From Stichopus chloronotus (lineage: Eukaryota; Echinodermata; Holothuroidea; Aspidochirotida; Stichopodidae): a stretch of DNA of 64,000 nucleotides. Positions 37,602 through 51,109 of the stretch are shown here, one piece after another. Numbering within the stretch: position 1 is the first letter of the stretch; every line of letters starts with the position of its first letter. The DNA is taken from positions 24,645,918 through 24,709,917 of the forward strand of contig CM037833.1 in NCBI GenBank assembly GCA_021234535.1. The letters run 5' to 3'. Made by a program: the position numbers and the translations under genes. Under the pieces are notes generated by a model. That model was not told where the DNA came from and ran no database searches. It saw only the letters and a list, made by a program, of their open reading frames with translations.

Positions 37602-39009
37602 CCGCCATAGACTGAACAGACAAGAAGGTAACACATGTACACTGTCGTCTGTGCCTCTCGTTTCCTGTGTTTAACAATCGCCTTAGGTGTTGCCTTGACT
37701 TTTATTGAAACCGGCAGCTTTATACTACCATGAAATTTGATATAACTTTACTCCCATGTGTGCGCCGTAAAGTCATAAGATACGTTACTTCCTGCTTTGA
37801 GTACAAATAGTAAAGGCATTATGATATAAAAATTATCAGTTCTGTCATTATTTGACAAAACACGTCGTTCCAAACCTGAACGGATATCGGGAGATATGTT
37901 CGATAGGATTTGAATAATTGCAAAGTTGGAATTATAAAAAATATTACAACTCGAGTTTTTGTCACAGAACCTGATTAAAGTAAAATTATTATGTGACACT
38001 TATAAATTATTAAATATCTTTGTTTTATAAAGTATTTTCGTAGTATTTATCATAAATTATAGGGTATTAATTGTAATTGTAACGTAATCATCACCTTCTT
38101 CCTTTTAAGATGACACTCTTTCAGGATGTAATGTATACTTTTCAGCAAAGCCTTAGAAATAAAATAAATTAGAAGAGCGCCATCATTTCCAGTACCTACC
38201 ACCCATTGTATAACATTTCTTAAGTAGGGATGTGTTGCAAAATCGCAACCACCGTGTTATGAGTCTACAGCTGTCCTGTGAGATTGGGTCGGGGATTCTT
38301 ACATCACTAGACTATATGCCTCTTGTCTGAAGAGATACCGACTTTTGAAAGAGTTGGCATGGAAGAACTAAAGGTTACTATTAATCTTGCCACATTGAGA
38401 TGTCAAAGATAGGTAGCTAGTCCAAACGAAAAAGGGAGGCATATAATCGCTATCAAAATATAGCAAGATGGAACGCGGGCGTAAAATAATGAAGCTAACA
38501 AAACAAAAATCTTTTTATTTTTTTCAATATTATTTTTCAACTTTTCAGGCGACATTATCCATTCCGCATTACCATTGGACAGAGCAAAACAAAGTTGTAC
38601 TTTAAAGCAATCTACTACGATGCTGAACAGCTGTTTGCAGATACCGTCCTTGATGCTCAGGCAATCACAGTCTTGTGTTACTAACACACCCCCATCTTCA
38701 CCTGAAACATGTATTATTCTATTTCTTCACAAATCGCTCTCGGACGTTCCGAAAAAAAAAAAAAAAAAATCGGAAAAAAAATTCTGAATGAGATGGGTGG
38801 TTGTCAATTAAAAGTTCAATACCGTAGCGATTTAAAAGATTAAACAACCTTGTTTCGTTTTAATGAAGTAATGTGGTTCTTCCAACGTTGAAAAATCTTT
38901 AGAAAAAAGAAATATGTGACAGCCTTCTTGACCTTGCGACACGAAAGCAAAACTAGTAGGGTAGGTGCCTATGCAGACGTATAAAATGTTAATCTTCTGA
39001 AACTAAATG
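37602..39009. other. Non-coding stretch
   Basis: Holds an acceptor-like site at about 38548 followed by DNA open in two frames and on the minus strand. I could not decide between them. A poly-A run sits near 38754-38769. Confidence 0.35.
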
Positions 39010-39480
39010 CCTCTAAAACCTTTCAAAATCACGCCAAAGTAAGAACTATGTACCCTTAACTACTGCTAAGAAGACTATGAGCATTTAAATTGTAAGGATG
39101 CACCCGTATGGCTTTTCTTCGATATTTGTATGATGCGAACCATTTATTAATTAACTACTGTTCTAGCGGTACCCCCAATGTAGCTTAGGTCAGAATTTAG
39201 CTAGCTGAGTGCGCCTGAAGATGGGCACGCTCTATGGTGTTTTACCAAGTGTTTTCACTGCAGGGACAACGTAGCTTACATAGTCATGTTGCAAAACTAG
39301 GATTTTTGAAAGGAAAGCCTTGCAAATGGACAGATTGAGCATGATATATTTTCATGAGTACTCGGTGTATCTGAACTATATTTGGAAGCCTGCGTGAAAG
39401 GGTGATAGTGATATATTGGGCAGATTTCGCTGTACAAAATTGTTCGTGAAAGTTTGACGTCGCTGTGTTATCGCACGTGT
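39010..39480. repeat. Diverged duplicate pair, copy 2
   Basis: Partner of 35210-35670. Shared blocks include CAATGTAGCTTAGGTCAGAATTTAGC near 39176, GAGTGCGCCTGAAGATGGGC near 39206 and CAAATGGACAGATTG near 39324. Many indels separate the two copies. Confidence 0.7.
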
Positions 39481-42400
39481 CACTGGTATGGCATTCGTGA
39501 GCGCGTCGAAGGTAACAGTTGTGAACAATAACTTACAAACGGAAGTAAAACTAAATCGAAAATTTCTTGCTCGTATTTCATCCAAATGTCATAATCAAAT
39601 TTCGTTTTCGTCTCCATAATTTTACGCGAACAATGATATTAAAACTGGCACTGAAATTTACACAGGGGGCTCTATTTTGGGAGGGCAAAGATATCGATGA
39701 CGTCACTTTCAGCGCGAATTTGAAAGCTACGAGTAAACTCATAGAGAGTAAAAAGACAGTGCCTCATTTCTCACTCAATATATGTTGCATTTCTTGAGCC
39801 ACCCCATCACTTCTGTAACAAATTTCACTTAGAAGATGTTACTTGGTTAAATGCTTAATTGATGTAACTGATATCCATTTGGTATGGTATTGTATAGTGG
39901 AACATTGAAGAAATCGCATCGAATGCTCTGTTAATTAAGTAATTTTAAAATTGATTAATTGATCGATTGATTGACTGATTTATCCAGCGAGAGATAACTG
40001 GCGTTCTTCAAAGATTATCGACTGATTAGATTTCATAACCAAAACAATGTCCAAATTTCCTGGTTGTATATAAAGTACATAGCACGTATTCCGTATGAGT
40101 ACCCAGTTACGGACAGTCATACAATGTTATGCAAATAGATTGATCACTTAAAAAGAACTTTTGTAATTGATCAGTTTGGTTATCAAATTGTAGTCAATTA
40201 GAGAATTTTAAAACAAAATTGTTTAAAACTAAGCTCATTAGTTCCAAATGATTGATGTGCTTCGCACTTTTTTCGGAATATGAATACCTGTATTAGCTAA
40301 GAGTTCATTAAGAATAATTTAATTTTTTTTTTTTCTGTAAAACGAGTCTTATTTGTGTCTCATCAAATGTAACATGCACTGTCATTTGAACAAAAGATAT
40401 ATAAAATGATCAAGTTACAGTGCTTGATTTTTCATAACAGAAGAAAAAAAACTCGTAAATGGATATATCAGAAATCGAAATAATAATAGCGACAGCGGCA
40501 TATTTATGGTTGATTGTTTTTCATTGACACATGATTATTTCACTGACTCGGTATCACAGTTCATGTCAACACTAAGGGACTAAGTCCGATTTCAAAGGTG
40601 AGAAACGTTCCGCATATTTTGAAACTGTTACAACAACTGTTGCAACGGGTCAAACATTCAGACACGGACACTAAAATCGGCAACGCATCTTGCAAAGCCA
40701 ATACATCTTCCACAAGGGCATGATAATAAAATGTTGCAAATGTACCTTAGCGAAACTTTGGGTCCGATTAGCAAATTTTAGAGCGGCGGGTATTTGACAT
40801 GGTTGGTCAGGTACCTGGTGCAGACATTAGCTATGACGCACACGATAACACAACGTATTTTCCCTGTTGCTTACACGACCGTCATTCCGACAAGAAGTAA
40901 AAACTAAAGGTATGATGCAAAAAACCTGTTACTATCTACTCAAGATAGCTGTGATCGTAACATCTCGCGAAGTGAAAGGCTTTTCCTTTTTCATTCTCCC
41001 CATCTCTGGGATTGTTTGTCTTCATCTGCATCACGTGTAGCGGATGTTCTGAGCACTCCTAACTCACATTAGCGGCTCGTGCTGGTTTCCGCATTTAGGT
41101 TTAATATCTCTCCAGACAGCTAACAATATCATGGAAAGACATATATACCTTAAAGGAATATAAAGGACCTGTCATGGCTATAGGTGTTTAGAAGAGATGG
41201 TACAACAACTTTTCAAGTTTATCGAATGGAGAAGTATCTGATGCAAATGTAGGACTACAACATGTGATGCAATACACAATAGAAAGAGAAAAAGTGACAA
41301 AAACATAGAAGCAGAAATATACAAAAGCAAGAAAGAGCAGTTTTATATAAGATTAAGCACAACGGAAATTAAACTAAACCCGATAAGATCAATTTCAGGA
41401 CAGTGTAATTTCAAATTTGTCGCAGAGACTTACCAGTGACTTGTAATTATTAAGAAAAAACTGATGGGGAAACAAACCTCGTTAGTTACTGACTCTCACC
41501 TGCCTTTTAAGTAACTTTGCACAGGTGAGCTTAGTTTTCATTTGCATCTTTGGTCCAGGTACGTAAATGAAATGAATATAAGTTAATGTATCGTCACCAT
41601 GAAATGACACAAGTTGTCCTCTACAATCCGTCGTTGATCTTTCTTCGGTGACACCATGGAACCTAGCGTTTACAACGGACATGTATTATTCATGTATTAG
41701 CTCTGACACTATTCGTAATACCTACGTCCGCGAAATAGCTATCTCTTGTATTCCAAACAGAATGTGCGTACAGATTGAAAGCTATTAAATATACGCCGAC
41801 GTAATTGACTACACTCATTAGCAATCAGTTGTTCTTCTCCTTGGGCTATGATTACTGATGCTCTTTCTAGCCAATCATAAAACGTTAAGAAAGAAACTGA
41901 AAACCCCTTAAATGTAGAGACCTTGGATCTTAATTAGATGAGGCAAATCTATCAGCGTTGGCAGGTGTTTAGGTTTGTATGCCTCAGTCAAACGGCCGTA
42001 GATACCAACAACTGCTCGAAAGGTTGCATAAAACCAGGGAGTTGCTACGGAGACCTTGATTTCTTGAAAACACAACTGTAATGACGGACAAGAGACGTGA
42101 GGAAAAATATTCGAGCATCCTCAGTATCTGAACCTGACAATGTCACAGAAACCTGATTTTGACAAAGATCTTCCCAGAAGCAGGAATTGATCAGAAGCAT
42201 CTAATAAATATCAAGCGAGTCTCTAGACCTATCTTTCCGTGTCTTTTAATAGCAACATTTACCCATATAAGGTCATTTCACCAGTCGCAAAAAAAAGATA
42301 ATTGATGTTTACAATATGCCAACTTGAAGATAAGAAGTACATAGTTTTAAGACAAAAAGGAAAGTTAAATAATTCTGGAAATGATAAAGGCCTTTTCAGC

Positions 42401-45400
42401 TTGCGAAGGATGTGACAAATACAGTGTTTACTTTGATTAATCACTGCAGGATATCTTGAACTGAAAATGGGAGGTAAACATTTTTTTTTATTATAAATTT
42501 GCCAATTCCTTCAGAACCTTTAACTCCTCAAAGTAACTACGGACATAACAAAAGTATCAGACTCCAATCGATGCAATAACTTACAAAATGCAAAACTTAC
42601 AAAACGCTAAGGCATGAGACAACGACAGTTACGTTATAATCATACTCTAGTCCTCCACCGTAGTCTCAGGACAGAGTTACATTCCTTTAACGACTGGTCT
42701 ACGTCTCGAGTACTCGACACCGGGAACACATTTCAGTTTATTATGGAGGCCAATACATGAAACAAAACCACCGACACGCCGTGTTAAATGATGTACGTCG
42801 CACCACATCTATTTGCTCGAGTGATATGTGACTGACATAAAAAATGACATATTACCATCTCGAAGACGGCATATATTAATTTTGGCAAAGTGAGATTGGC
42901 AGAGAACTAAGATTTAGGGGGAAGAATACTGAAGCAGTAATGACTGTCCAGTCCGTATCACGTTCTGCACAAAACTAAATAAAAGTGTCTGGATTGAAAG
43001 TGTTTGTTCTGCTCATCTCCGTTTGGTTTTAATTCTTACTTTGTTCTTTCTTTTCATCTGCTGCTAAAAGTGTTTTATTTACACCGGTTTCAGCTTCTGC
43101 TATTTCATTACCTCTTCTGTTTCTTCATGGTTTTTTTTTCGGTCAGGTTTAATCTGTTGCGTTAGTTTTTTTTTTATTGTTCCATTATTTTTATTTGGTA
43201 TTCTGCCTTTAGGTTCGCTTCGTTTTGACACTATATTTTCTTCTGTCTTTCGCATATCGTCTTGATTTTGGTTGTACTTTATTCTTACCCGTTGTCTGAC
43301 CTTTCTTGTTTTGTTTTCGTTTTCTTTTTTGCTTTTGTTTGTTTTTCTGACCATCGTTAACTTTTGTATTCAGCAAGTAATTGAAGCACTCGAGAGACCG
43401 CCAACATTTTTTAAGAAAACACCTACATCAAATCCATGGCAATCACAAAGTGCAACAACTCAAAAAGATAGCACTACCAGCAATCTTAGACAAAATTCCT
43501 TGGAACACCCCGCTCCTCCTTTCAATGTTGGCTGAAGAAATACTGATCACAAGATACATTCACTGCGTGAGTGCCAAACTGAATATCGGCACGGGGTTTC
43601 GGAACTAAGATTTAGGAATAAAACTCTTTTATAAATTATGGCAAAGGTGTTCCAACAATTTTGTCCAGGATTGAGGAACACTGAACACAACCTAAGAAGG
43701 TTACTGGATGTTCCAGAGTCCGGGTAAGATTCCGAGATCAGAGTCAAATAGATGCCATCCTCAATATTGAGAAAAAGAAAAAGGAATATGAAAAATAACA
43801 TTGAAGATTGAGTGACAGGTATCTGGAAAGAGCTATCTTTGTTCAGAAGTTACAAGGTTAAAAACCTGGATGATGATCCGTTGTAAGTTTTGTCATATCT
43901 CCTACCGTTTTGAGATATGACTTTTCAAAGTTTGATGAAAATGCAAACCAGATGGCGTGGAGTGTTATGCAATGTCAGTATTTCCTTTCTTTTTTAACTT
44001 ATTGAATATTACCTCTTTCATTATTTGATTACTTCGTTTCATCCGGACAAGTGGTATCGATATTTTTTGGGCATGTAACATTCTTAATTGTCCTTGAAAT
44101 AAAGGTTATGGTAAACACAAATTAACATGAAAAACATCATTTATGGAGTCCATCTCTTGACGACACGAACTTGCGGGCAATGTTTATTACCGATGCAGGT
44201 GTGGGGACAGGAATTTTTCTGTAAAATTGTCAATGGTTGATGAATATTGATGAAATTTGGCTATTATTAACATTTTCAAGGACTGGTACACACAGAAGTC
44301 CACAATGTCATTTTCTTCTCAAACGACCTTTTAATTAATTCAAAAAGAGAATGTCGGCACCATGGAATCCCAACGATGACGCGGAACAAATGGCTACACA
44401 AACGCAACAACCCCACGAAACAACTTAAAGACAAAATCAATCTCTGACAAATGATAAAAGTAAATAGAAAAAGAAGACAATCATTGCACAGCGATATATG
44501 TTAAAATTGCCTTAAAGCCACTACAAAGAAAAAAAAGAAGGAAAGTACTAGTGTAAAAAGGCACAAACGTAATGAATACTGCTAGTGAGTACGAACAATG
44601 CACAGCAATGAACACTGAATAGAATAAAGAGTGAAACAAAACAAAAACAAAACAGGTGTAAAAATAAATAAAGCACTAGGAGGTAAACGAGACAATGGAT
44701 TTCGTTTCCTGTTGTATCTTGTTACTATATGGTTTGTCCTGTCCCGGGTTCAGAGTATCTATCCAATTATCTGTCTATGTCTAGCTATATTCTATTATTT
44801 CGTATTTGTTTTATTAATAAAGTTCTGTTTCTTTGTTTTACAGTTTCACTTGCGTTTACATATCGTAATCGTGTTATGTTGTTCTGTTATTTCATTTTGT
44901 TTCTGTTTTGATTGTTCTGCTTTCTGATCCTGATTTCGCTTCAGTAGTATCGCATATTTGTTTTGCATAGTGTGCTACGTACTTGACTCAATTGCAATGT
45001 GTTTTTTTTTAATTGGTACCTCTTCGTGACACTTTATTTTTGTGTTTGTGTTTCTCTTCTTATGCATTATTTCTATTTTCTTTTGTCGCCGTTTACTGTG
45101 TTGGTTTCGAATGTTGTGTTTTGTTTCATTTTCTTTTTCTTTACTTTTGCTTTGCTTTATTCAGAGTTAGAATTGTGTTGTTTTTTTTTACTTCCTGTTC
45201 TATTTGTGATTTTTGTTTTTCTTTTGCTGACTGTTAAGTTCAAACTAAATGGCTTGTTAACAAAGGAGTATTAATTTGGAAAGAATTGACCAAATATTGT
45301 CTACTGAGCTTGTGAGGGTCTTCGATTTACTGAAAAATGTCTGTCTGCAGCAACATCACTTTTCGATGATAATGACGTTTTAATTTAATTAGGGCTGTCT

Positions 45401-46625
45401 TGGAAATGTAAAGATCATCCTATTGTTCTTATTTACAAGAACAACGCAAACCGAAAGCAAGTTATTACAACAAACCATTCTAACATTTTTCAGTTCTTTA
45501 AAAACAAATACAAAGAAACTTAACTCAGTGGTTTTTGCACATGTCTTCATTACAATACGAGAAACGAAAAACATATTAAAAGGGATATTATGAAAGAAGT
45601 GAAGGGAAGAGTAACAGAAATAAAAAAATATTGTTCCCATTCATTTTGCCTTCAATTATTCATTAAACTACGCTGATACAAAGATACTTTATGAAGAACG
45701 TGAAACCACTTTTGTTCGTTTTTTACACTTTTATTTAGTCTGTTATTCACTATTATTTCCTTCGAAAGCTAAAGTCATAAAGATAGTGTTAAAAACCTCA
45801 TCGGCAGCATATTCTCATAGTCAAAGGGAGGGAAACGAATAAACAGTTCACATAATAAAATGAGGATAAAGCAGTAAAAGATCTCAATTTACCTTGTTGG
45901 CAAGCCGTAAAAAATCGGACAAAATATCAACACGACAAAGTCTTGAAAGAATTTTGTGAAGTTCAAGTGTAAAGACCTTTTTTCATACTTTCTATGTCTT
46001 TTTTTTATTTTTAAGTTTTTTTTTTGTTTTTGTTTTACAGTGGTTCTGAGAATCTTCGTTTTTGGAGGTGATGGTATAATGACGTCTCATTTTCCAGCCT
46101 CGGTAGGGATGAAGCTGGAGGACTCACAATTACCGTTGTGTACACACTCGAAACATCACCAGATAGACCACGGAGGAGGAGTCGAACACGTGTGCACTTG
46201 GCGGACCACTTGTCATTTTATATCATTTTGCTGTAACCTTAATAGTTAAAAAGGAACAGAATGAGAACTATGGAGAGGGAATGAGAGGAAGAGCCGCCGA
46301 GAGAAAGAGGAGTGGGGACGTAAAGTAGAGGAGATATAGATCTGAGTCTTTATTAGAGATATGAAAAGTGACTGGTCCCCACGGTAACCTTCTATTCGTA
46401 CTAATGTAGAACTGTAGTTGCAAACCAATCACTTATCGGCACATCAAGGAACTAGAGGGGATTTTAGAGTTAAGGAAACTGCCTGCGAATTGTGTTCCAG
46501 AGTTAAAAAGCAAAATGTTAATGCATTTGCTTTATTTGTGTGTATTGTGACCAGAGAAATAAATATGAGTGGCTGTTTATCTCTCGTATTGACGAATGTG
46601 TCACATTCAATTGTTTACCCTTACT
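39481..46625. other. Long stretch without a supported gene
   Basis: Includes T-rich low-complexity DNA at about 43020-43360 and 44690-45240, whose phenylalanine-rich ORFs I do not accept. After an acceptor-like tgtattcag, 43374-43532 is open to TGA (peptide with QVIEALERPPTFFKKTP). Likewise about 46041-46248 is open after a gttttacag. Neither has a partner exon. Confidence 0.35.
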
Positions 46626-47171
46626 TTATATAATGAATATATAAGAAGGCTGGGCTGCGTTTATTTTGGGGTAGAGTGCTCTGTATCCCGAGGAGAGCTT
46701 AAAGGATCGGTAAAAGCCGCTGGGACAGGTTGAGAGTATAGTGGAACGTCTTATATATAATATACATATGGTATTTATGGTGACTTCAAAACATCCCAAC
46801 AAAGAAGCAACAGAGAGTTGAAAAGTATCACACGGCTTAATACCCACACCACAGGATTTACTAGAGATCTCTCCTTTATGAGCTGTTATGCTCGGATAAA
46901 CCCCGATAAGGTCTGGTTTCCTTACTCCTGTATTGCTGTTTAGTACAACTGAAAGAAAGTTGTATAAAAGACGCTCGAAACATTTTGTTAAAAGAGCTGT
47001 AATATTTAATATTTTGTATAAGAGCTGAATAATAGAAGCTCGAAATATTTTGTTAAAAGTTTTCGTTTTAAGTTGGAAATGAAAGTATCTTTTTTGTCGT
47101 TTTGCTTTCCTTACTTCTGCATGTAAAACCAAACGAATAGTAACTAATAGAATAACAGCCGTAACGAGCAT
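46626..47171 (-). CDS. Hypothetical 181-codon ORF
   Basis: An ATG-to-TAA ORF on the minus strand, long for DNA this AT-rich. The N-terminus is hydrophobic and then basic (LVTAVILLVTIRLVL, then KAKRQKRYFHFQ). It contains an internal near-repeat: the + strand RCTCGAAAYATTTTGTTAAAAG occurs twice, about 80 bp apart. No family is recognised. It may be chance. Confidence 0.15.
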   Translation of the reverse strand: MLVTAVILLVTIRLVLHAEVRKAKRQKRYFHFQLKTKTFNKIFRASIIQLLYKILNITALLTKCFERLLYNFLSVVLNSNTGVRKPDLIGVYPSITAHKGEISSKSCGVGIKPCDTFQLSVASLLGCFEVTINTICILYIRRSTILSTCPSGFYRSFKLSSGYRALYPKINAAQPSYIFII

Positions 47172-50100
47172 TTATTGGAAATATTTGGAAGTTAAAAAGT
47201 TCACTTTATGTATAAGCATATCCTAACACGTCTTGGTGTGGCATTTTAACCACGGTGCGGCTATGTTTTACACCTCCCTAAAACCGCATCAGTCAAATAA
47301 AACAGGAAACCGGTGCTGATGACGGTAACAGGCTTCGAATCGGGCCCTTAAAAAACGAGTAAATATAATTAAGGCACAAAGCTTGCACTTACTCTAAGTA
47401 ATACTCACTGAACGCTTGTAAACCCTCAAAATAAAGCATAACAGTGCGCAAAGGTGGTGGTTGAACAGGAAAAAAAATAACAAATGTAAAAACGAAAGAA
47501 AAAAAAGAGAGAGAAAATTGGGTACAAAGTCCAACATCTTCACAAGCGCTAGAGAGATATACACTGATTTTTTTTAGAACGAGCTTTACAGACCTAACTT
47601 GTAACTCGCAGGGGACGAACCATAATTATTTTACCTTTCTTTTAAAAATCAAAAAGGAGGTACGGTAATTTAACGTTGAGTTCATTTGTGATTGTTATAC
47701 AAACTTTTGGGGAGTTTTCAGTCCGTTTATGTATTGCTCTATCACTACTGTTCATTTTTTCTTTATTTATTGGAAAATACAAGCAATCATTTCATTTTAG
47801 CAAAGGATCGGCTACAAAGCAGTCTAAGTAATCTACAAAAAAAAGAAAAATGCTTTGAAATCTTGGAAACAAAGTTTGGGATATTTACGTGAATGGATCA
47901 TGTTAAGATTGAGACAAGTTTGAGACGCTTTCTTTTAGTTAAATTTGCAACGTCAGTGTTTGTCATCCAAAGTTCATCTTTCAATTGATTTCTACGTGGA
48001 ATGGAATTCCTATAAGTTTTGTGATAGCATAAATAACAGCCATTTCTTCAGTCAGGAAAGTGCAGTAGCATATTACAGCGTGCGACTTAGAATGACCTCT
48101 CGTTACAATCTCTAATCGTAAGTGAAATATCAAGTTTATCAATGTTGTAAGGCTGGTGACATCTGTGATATGTCCATGTTAACATTGTCAATGACAGTGA
48201 CAAGGTCCATATATTAACACTTGTTAGAGTCTCCCCCTCGAACAGTGTTTTGTGACAGCTTCGCCAAAGAATTAGGCGAACATAAACGAACAACACTGTA
48301 TACGTACAGTACATTAGTCATAGCTGAAGACTATAAGCGAGACTAAGCGAAGCTGGAGAGGGCAATTTCCAGCAACACATGCCGAAGGAACGAACAATAA
48401 ATCAGTCTGGAGATTTTACCGTCGTTCCCATAGAGGTAAGAATGTATACTTGGGACCTCATTTGCGTCCCCCGTAGGCGAGGTCAATTACAACAGTCCAT
48501 ATCAAAATATCCTCACAACTCAAATTGTTATTATTACCTGTGTACTGACTCGTCCGTTACGTTTTGATGATTTTTGATGAACTAACTGGCATTAAAGGAT
48601 TTCATAATGTCGATTTAAGGGATTTTTTGTTTTATTTCTAAGGAATGAAATTGTCTTCCGGAATTGGTATAACTTTCTTCAAATTAGCTCTTACGACAAA
48701 TGGGGAAATCAGGCTTGGTTTTATTTCTATATATTTTTACCCGTGACAATATTCGGAATTCATAGAGGTACCAACGACTTGTAAGGACAGATTATTACTT
48801 TACAAAACAATAAAATGCAAAGTTCATGTAAACCAAATGATAAGGGAACACTTGTTTTGTCTTGTTTTCAGTAAGAAAAACTTTTATACAGAATGTAATT
48901 TAATTTTATCATATGTATGGTATTTTATAGTGTAGCTATAGGTTCTCTGCAGAGTAGCGCCTTACAACAATGAATCCGCACTGAAAACAGAAGACGACTG
49001 CGAAATGCATCAAAATATAATTCAAGTTTTATTTATGACTACTGCATTTTATAGCTTCCTTTTTCATTTAGTGTTTGTCTTTTTTCCTTTTTTTTTCATG
49101 TTACCTGAGTTGGAATTGTACAAAGGAAAAGATTGGTATCCTATTGTGATATTGAAATACCTCTATTGAATTTTTTTTAATGCGTTTGGTCTAACGAACG
49201 TTTTGCACTAACGACAAATACTCCAGTTTTCATTTGTTTTCCTATAAGTAATTCCAAAATGTAGAGGTTTTTAAACTACGAAAAACCGACTGAAAAAAAA
49301 AAAAAACGACTAATCACCTGAAAAAGAGGACTTTAAGGAAGGGATTGACTTATTTTAATAAAAAATATGCTGAAGATAAAATACCCAACAACAAAATATG
49401 TGATATATATTTAAAAATCAATAAATAGCACTTTCCGTCAATAACTTATAAAGTAACCACATCACGTAAATTGTTCCTAATTATTCTGCATTTAGTCATA
49501 GTAAAATACTTTAATGTTTTCAGTGAGTCACATATGTGACATAAATGATTACCGTAGCTATATTCAAATATGTTGATAAATAAACATGTGACACGCCATT
49601 GTCCATACATTTAAGGTGAAATTATAAAATTGTGGACAATCCATAGTCAGCTAGACATATGATACATCGCAGTATTTGGTAATGATACAATGAAGCAACG
49701 CTCGTATGATTGAATACTTCCTAATTGTAAGGAAAACGGGTGTTGGCACTTTCTCTACGAAAATGTTCAAATTTAAGTTAAATGTGTGAATAAAACACGA
49801 TTTGTGGAGACTGGCAGATCAAACGTGATGTTAGAATGACTATGTTTATATTGTTTTGATACGGTTATATTTTTCCAATGCATTGTTATAATTGTTTTGT
49901 TTTCATTACTTTCTTTGACAAGGAATTTGCCTTTTGTATAAAAATAATCCCTTTTTTTTTGTCTCTGACTGTTTCTTGTACACTTATTGTCTACCGAAAC
50001 GATCGATCGGTGACATTAAACTGAAGCAACCATATAAACCTTTTCTGTTCATGCTCAACTCATATTTCAATAGTTGACCATGAACATTCATCTGGTTTAC

Positions 50101-51109
50101 GTGACGTCACCCACTTTCCACGTATCGTGGAACTGTTACCAAAGTAACGATTCGATTGTATCACACATTTGCCATGGCAACACACAAACTTAGTTTGATC
50201 TCTTCAGTAATGGATTACAAGAAAACTCACCATGACTTTAATTTATGACGAACTTACAAATCAGCCCTTCACTTCTTCTGATCTTTCTCAAGAAATTAAC
50301 ATTACTTGCCGTTCAATCTTTATTAATATATCTTCATCAGGATTTCCGTTTCACTTCCAAAGAACATTTCAAAAACTGAGAAGTAAAAATAACATTCATT
50401 ATTATAATCATAATAACATTAATCAAAATATCAGCTTTTTAATAAAAATGTCCGTCAAATTTTTGTGTGTTGTCCTAGTTACTTATTGTTAATTTTGTTA
50501 TCAGATTTTTCCCAGAAGAAATATCCAAGATACCAAACTCAAACCAAACCTAAAGCAACATTTTATTGCCAAAATTTACCGTTTTTTAATTTTATCAGCT
50601 ATAATTATTTACGAACTTATTCACCGAAGATGACAGATTGCCCATATTTGTCCTTTATTTATCTATTTATTTTATTTGGGGGGTTGTTGCATATATGTAT
50701 TGATATTTTCAACGACACTGCGTTTACAGAGGGTCAGTTACCAATACTCGGTTACTGAAAACCAACAAACAGTTTTGTCCCACCCTCAAAAAAAAAAAAA
50801 AAAAACGAATCCCTGTAATTGTAACTTTGATATTAGCTTACTTCATCGCCCTTGGAGCTCAATATTTACACCTGTAATTATTGGTTATTCTGTCGACTTC
50901 ATTCAACTTGTTTCGCAGTACACGATCTCCACGTTAACGCAAACAAAAATGGATATATTTACTCTGACGTTCGAAAATTCGTGTCATTCCTAAAATTCTT
51001 TTTTGCATGCAAGTGAATTTTGTATGATTGAAAAAAAATAGAGTAAGTGTGCGTGTTTTCGTTTAAAGCATGATTTTGTGGATTAGATCGCGCAACATCA
51101 TTATTTTGT
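47172..51109. other. Stretch without a supported gene
   Basis: Contains one plausible first exon (48379-48435) and a G-poor segment near 50230-50780. Nothing else was recognised. Confidence 0.35.
48379..48435 (+). other. Possible first coding exon
   Basis: ATG at 48379 opens 19 codons (begins MPKERTINQSGDF) ending GAG|gtaaga, a strong donor. It cannot join the RFX6 start exon, which has an in-frame TGA before its ATG. No partner exon was found. Confidence 0.2.

Noticed and set aside
43374..43608. Open pieces after a tgtattcag acceptor
   Set aside because: Two overlapping frames are open, there is no partner exon, and no family is recognised.
44631..45274. Phenylalanine-, cysteine- and valine-rich ORFs
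   Set aside because: They follow from T-rich low-complexity DNA; overlapping frames are equally open, and no motif or splice pattern supports them.
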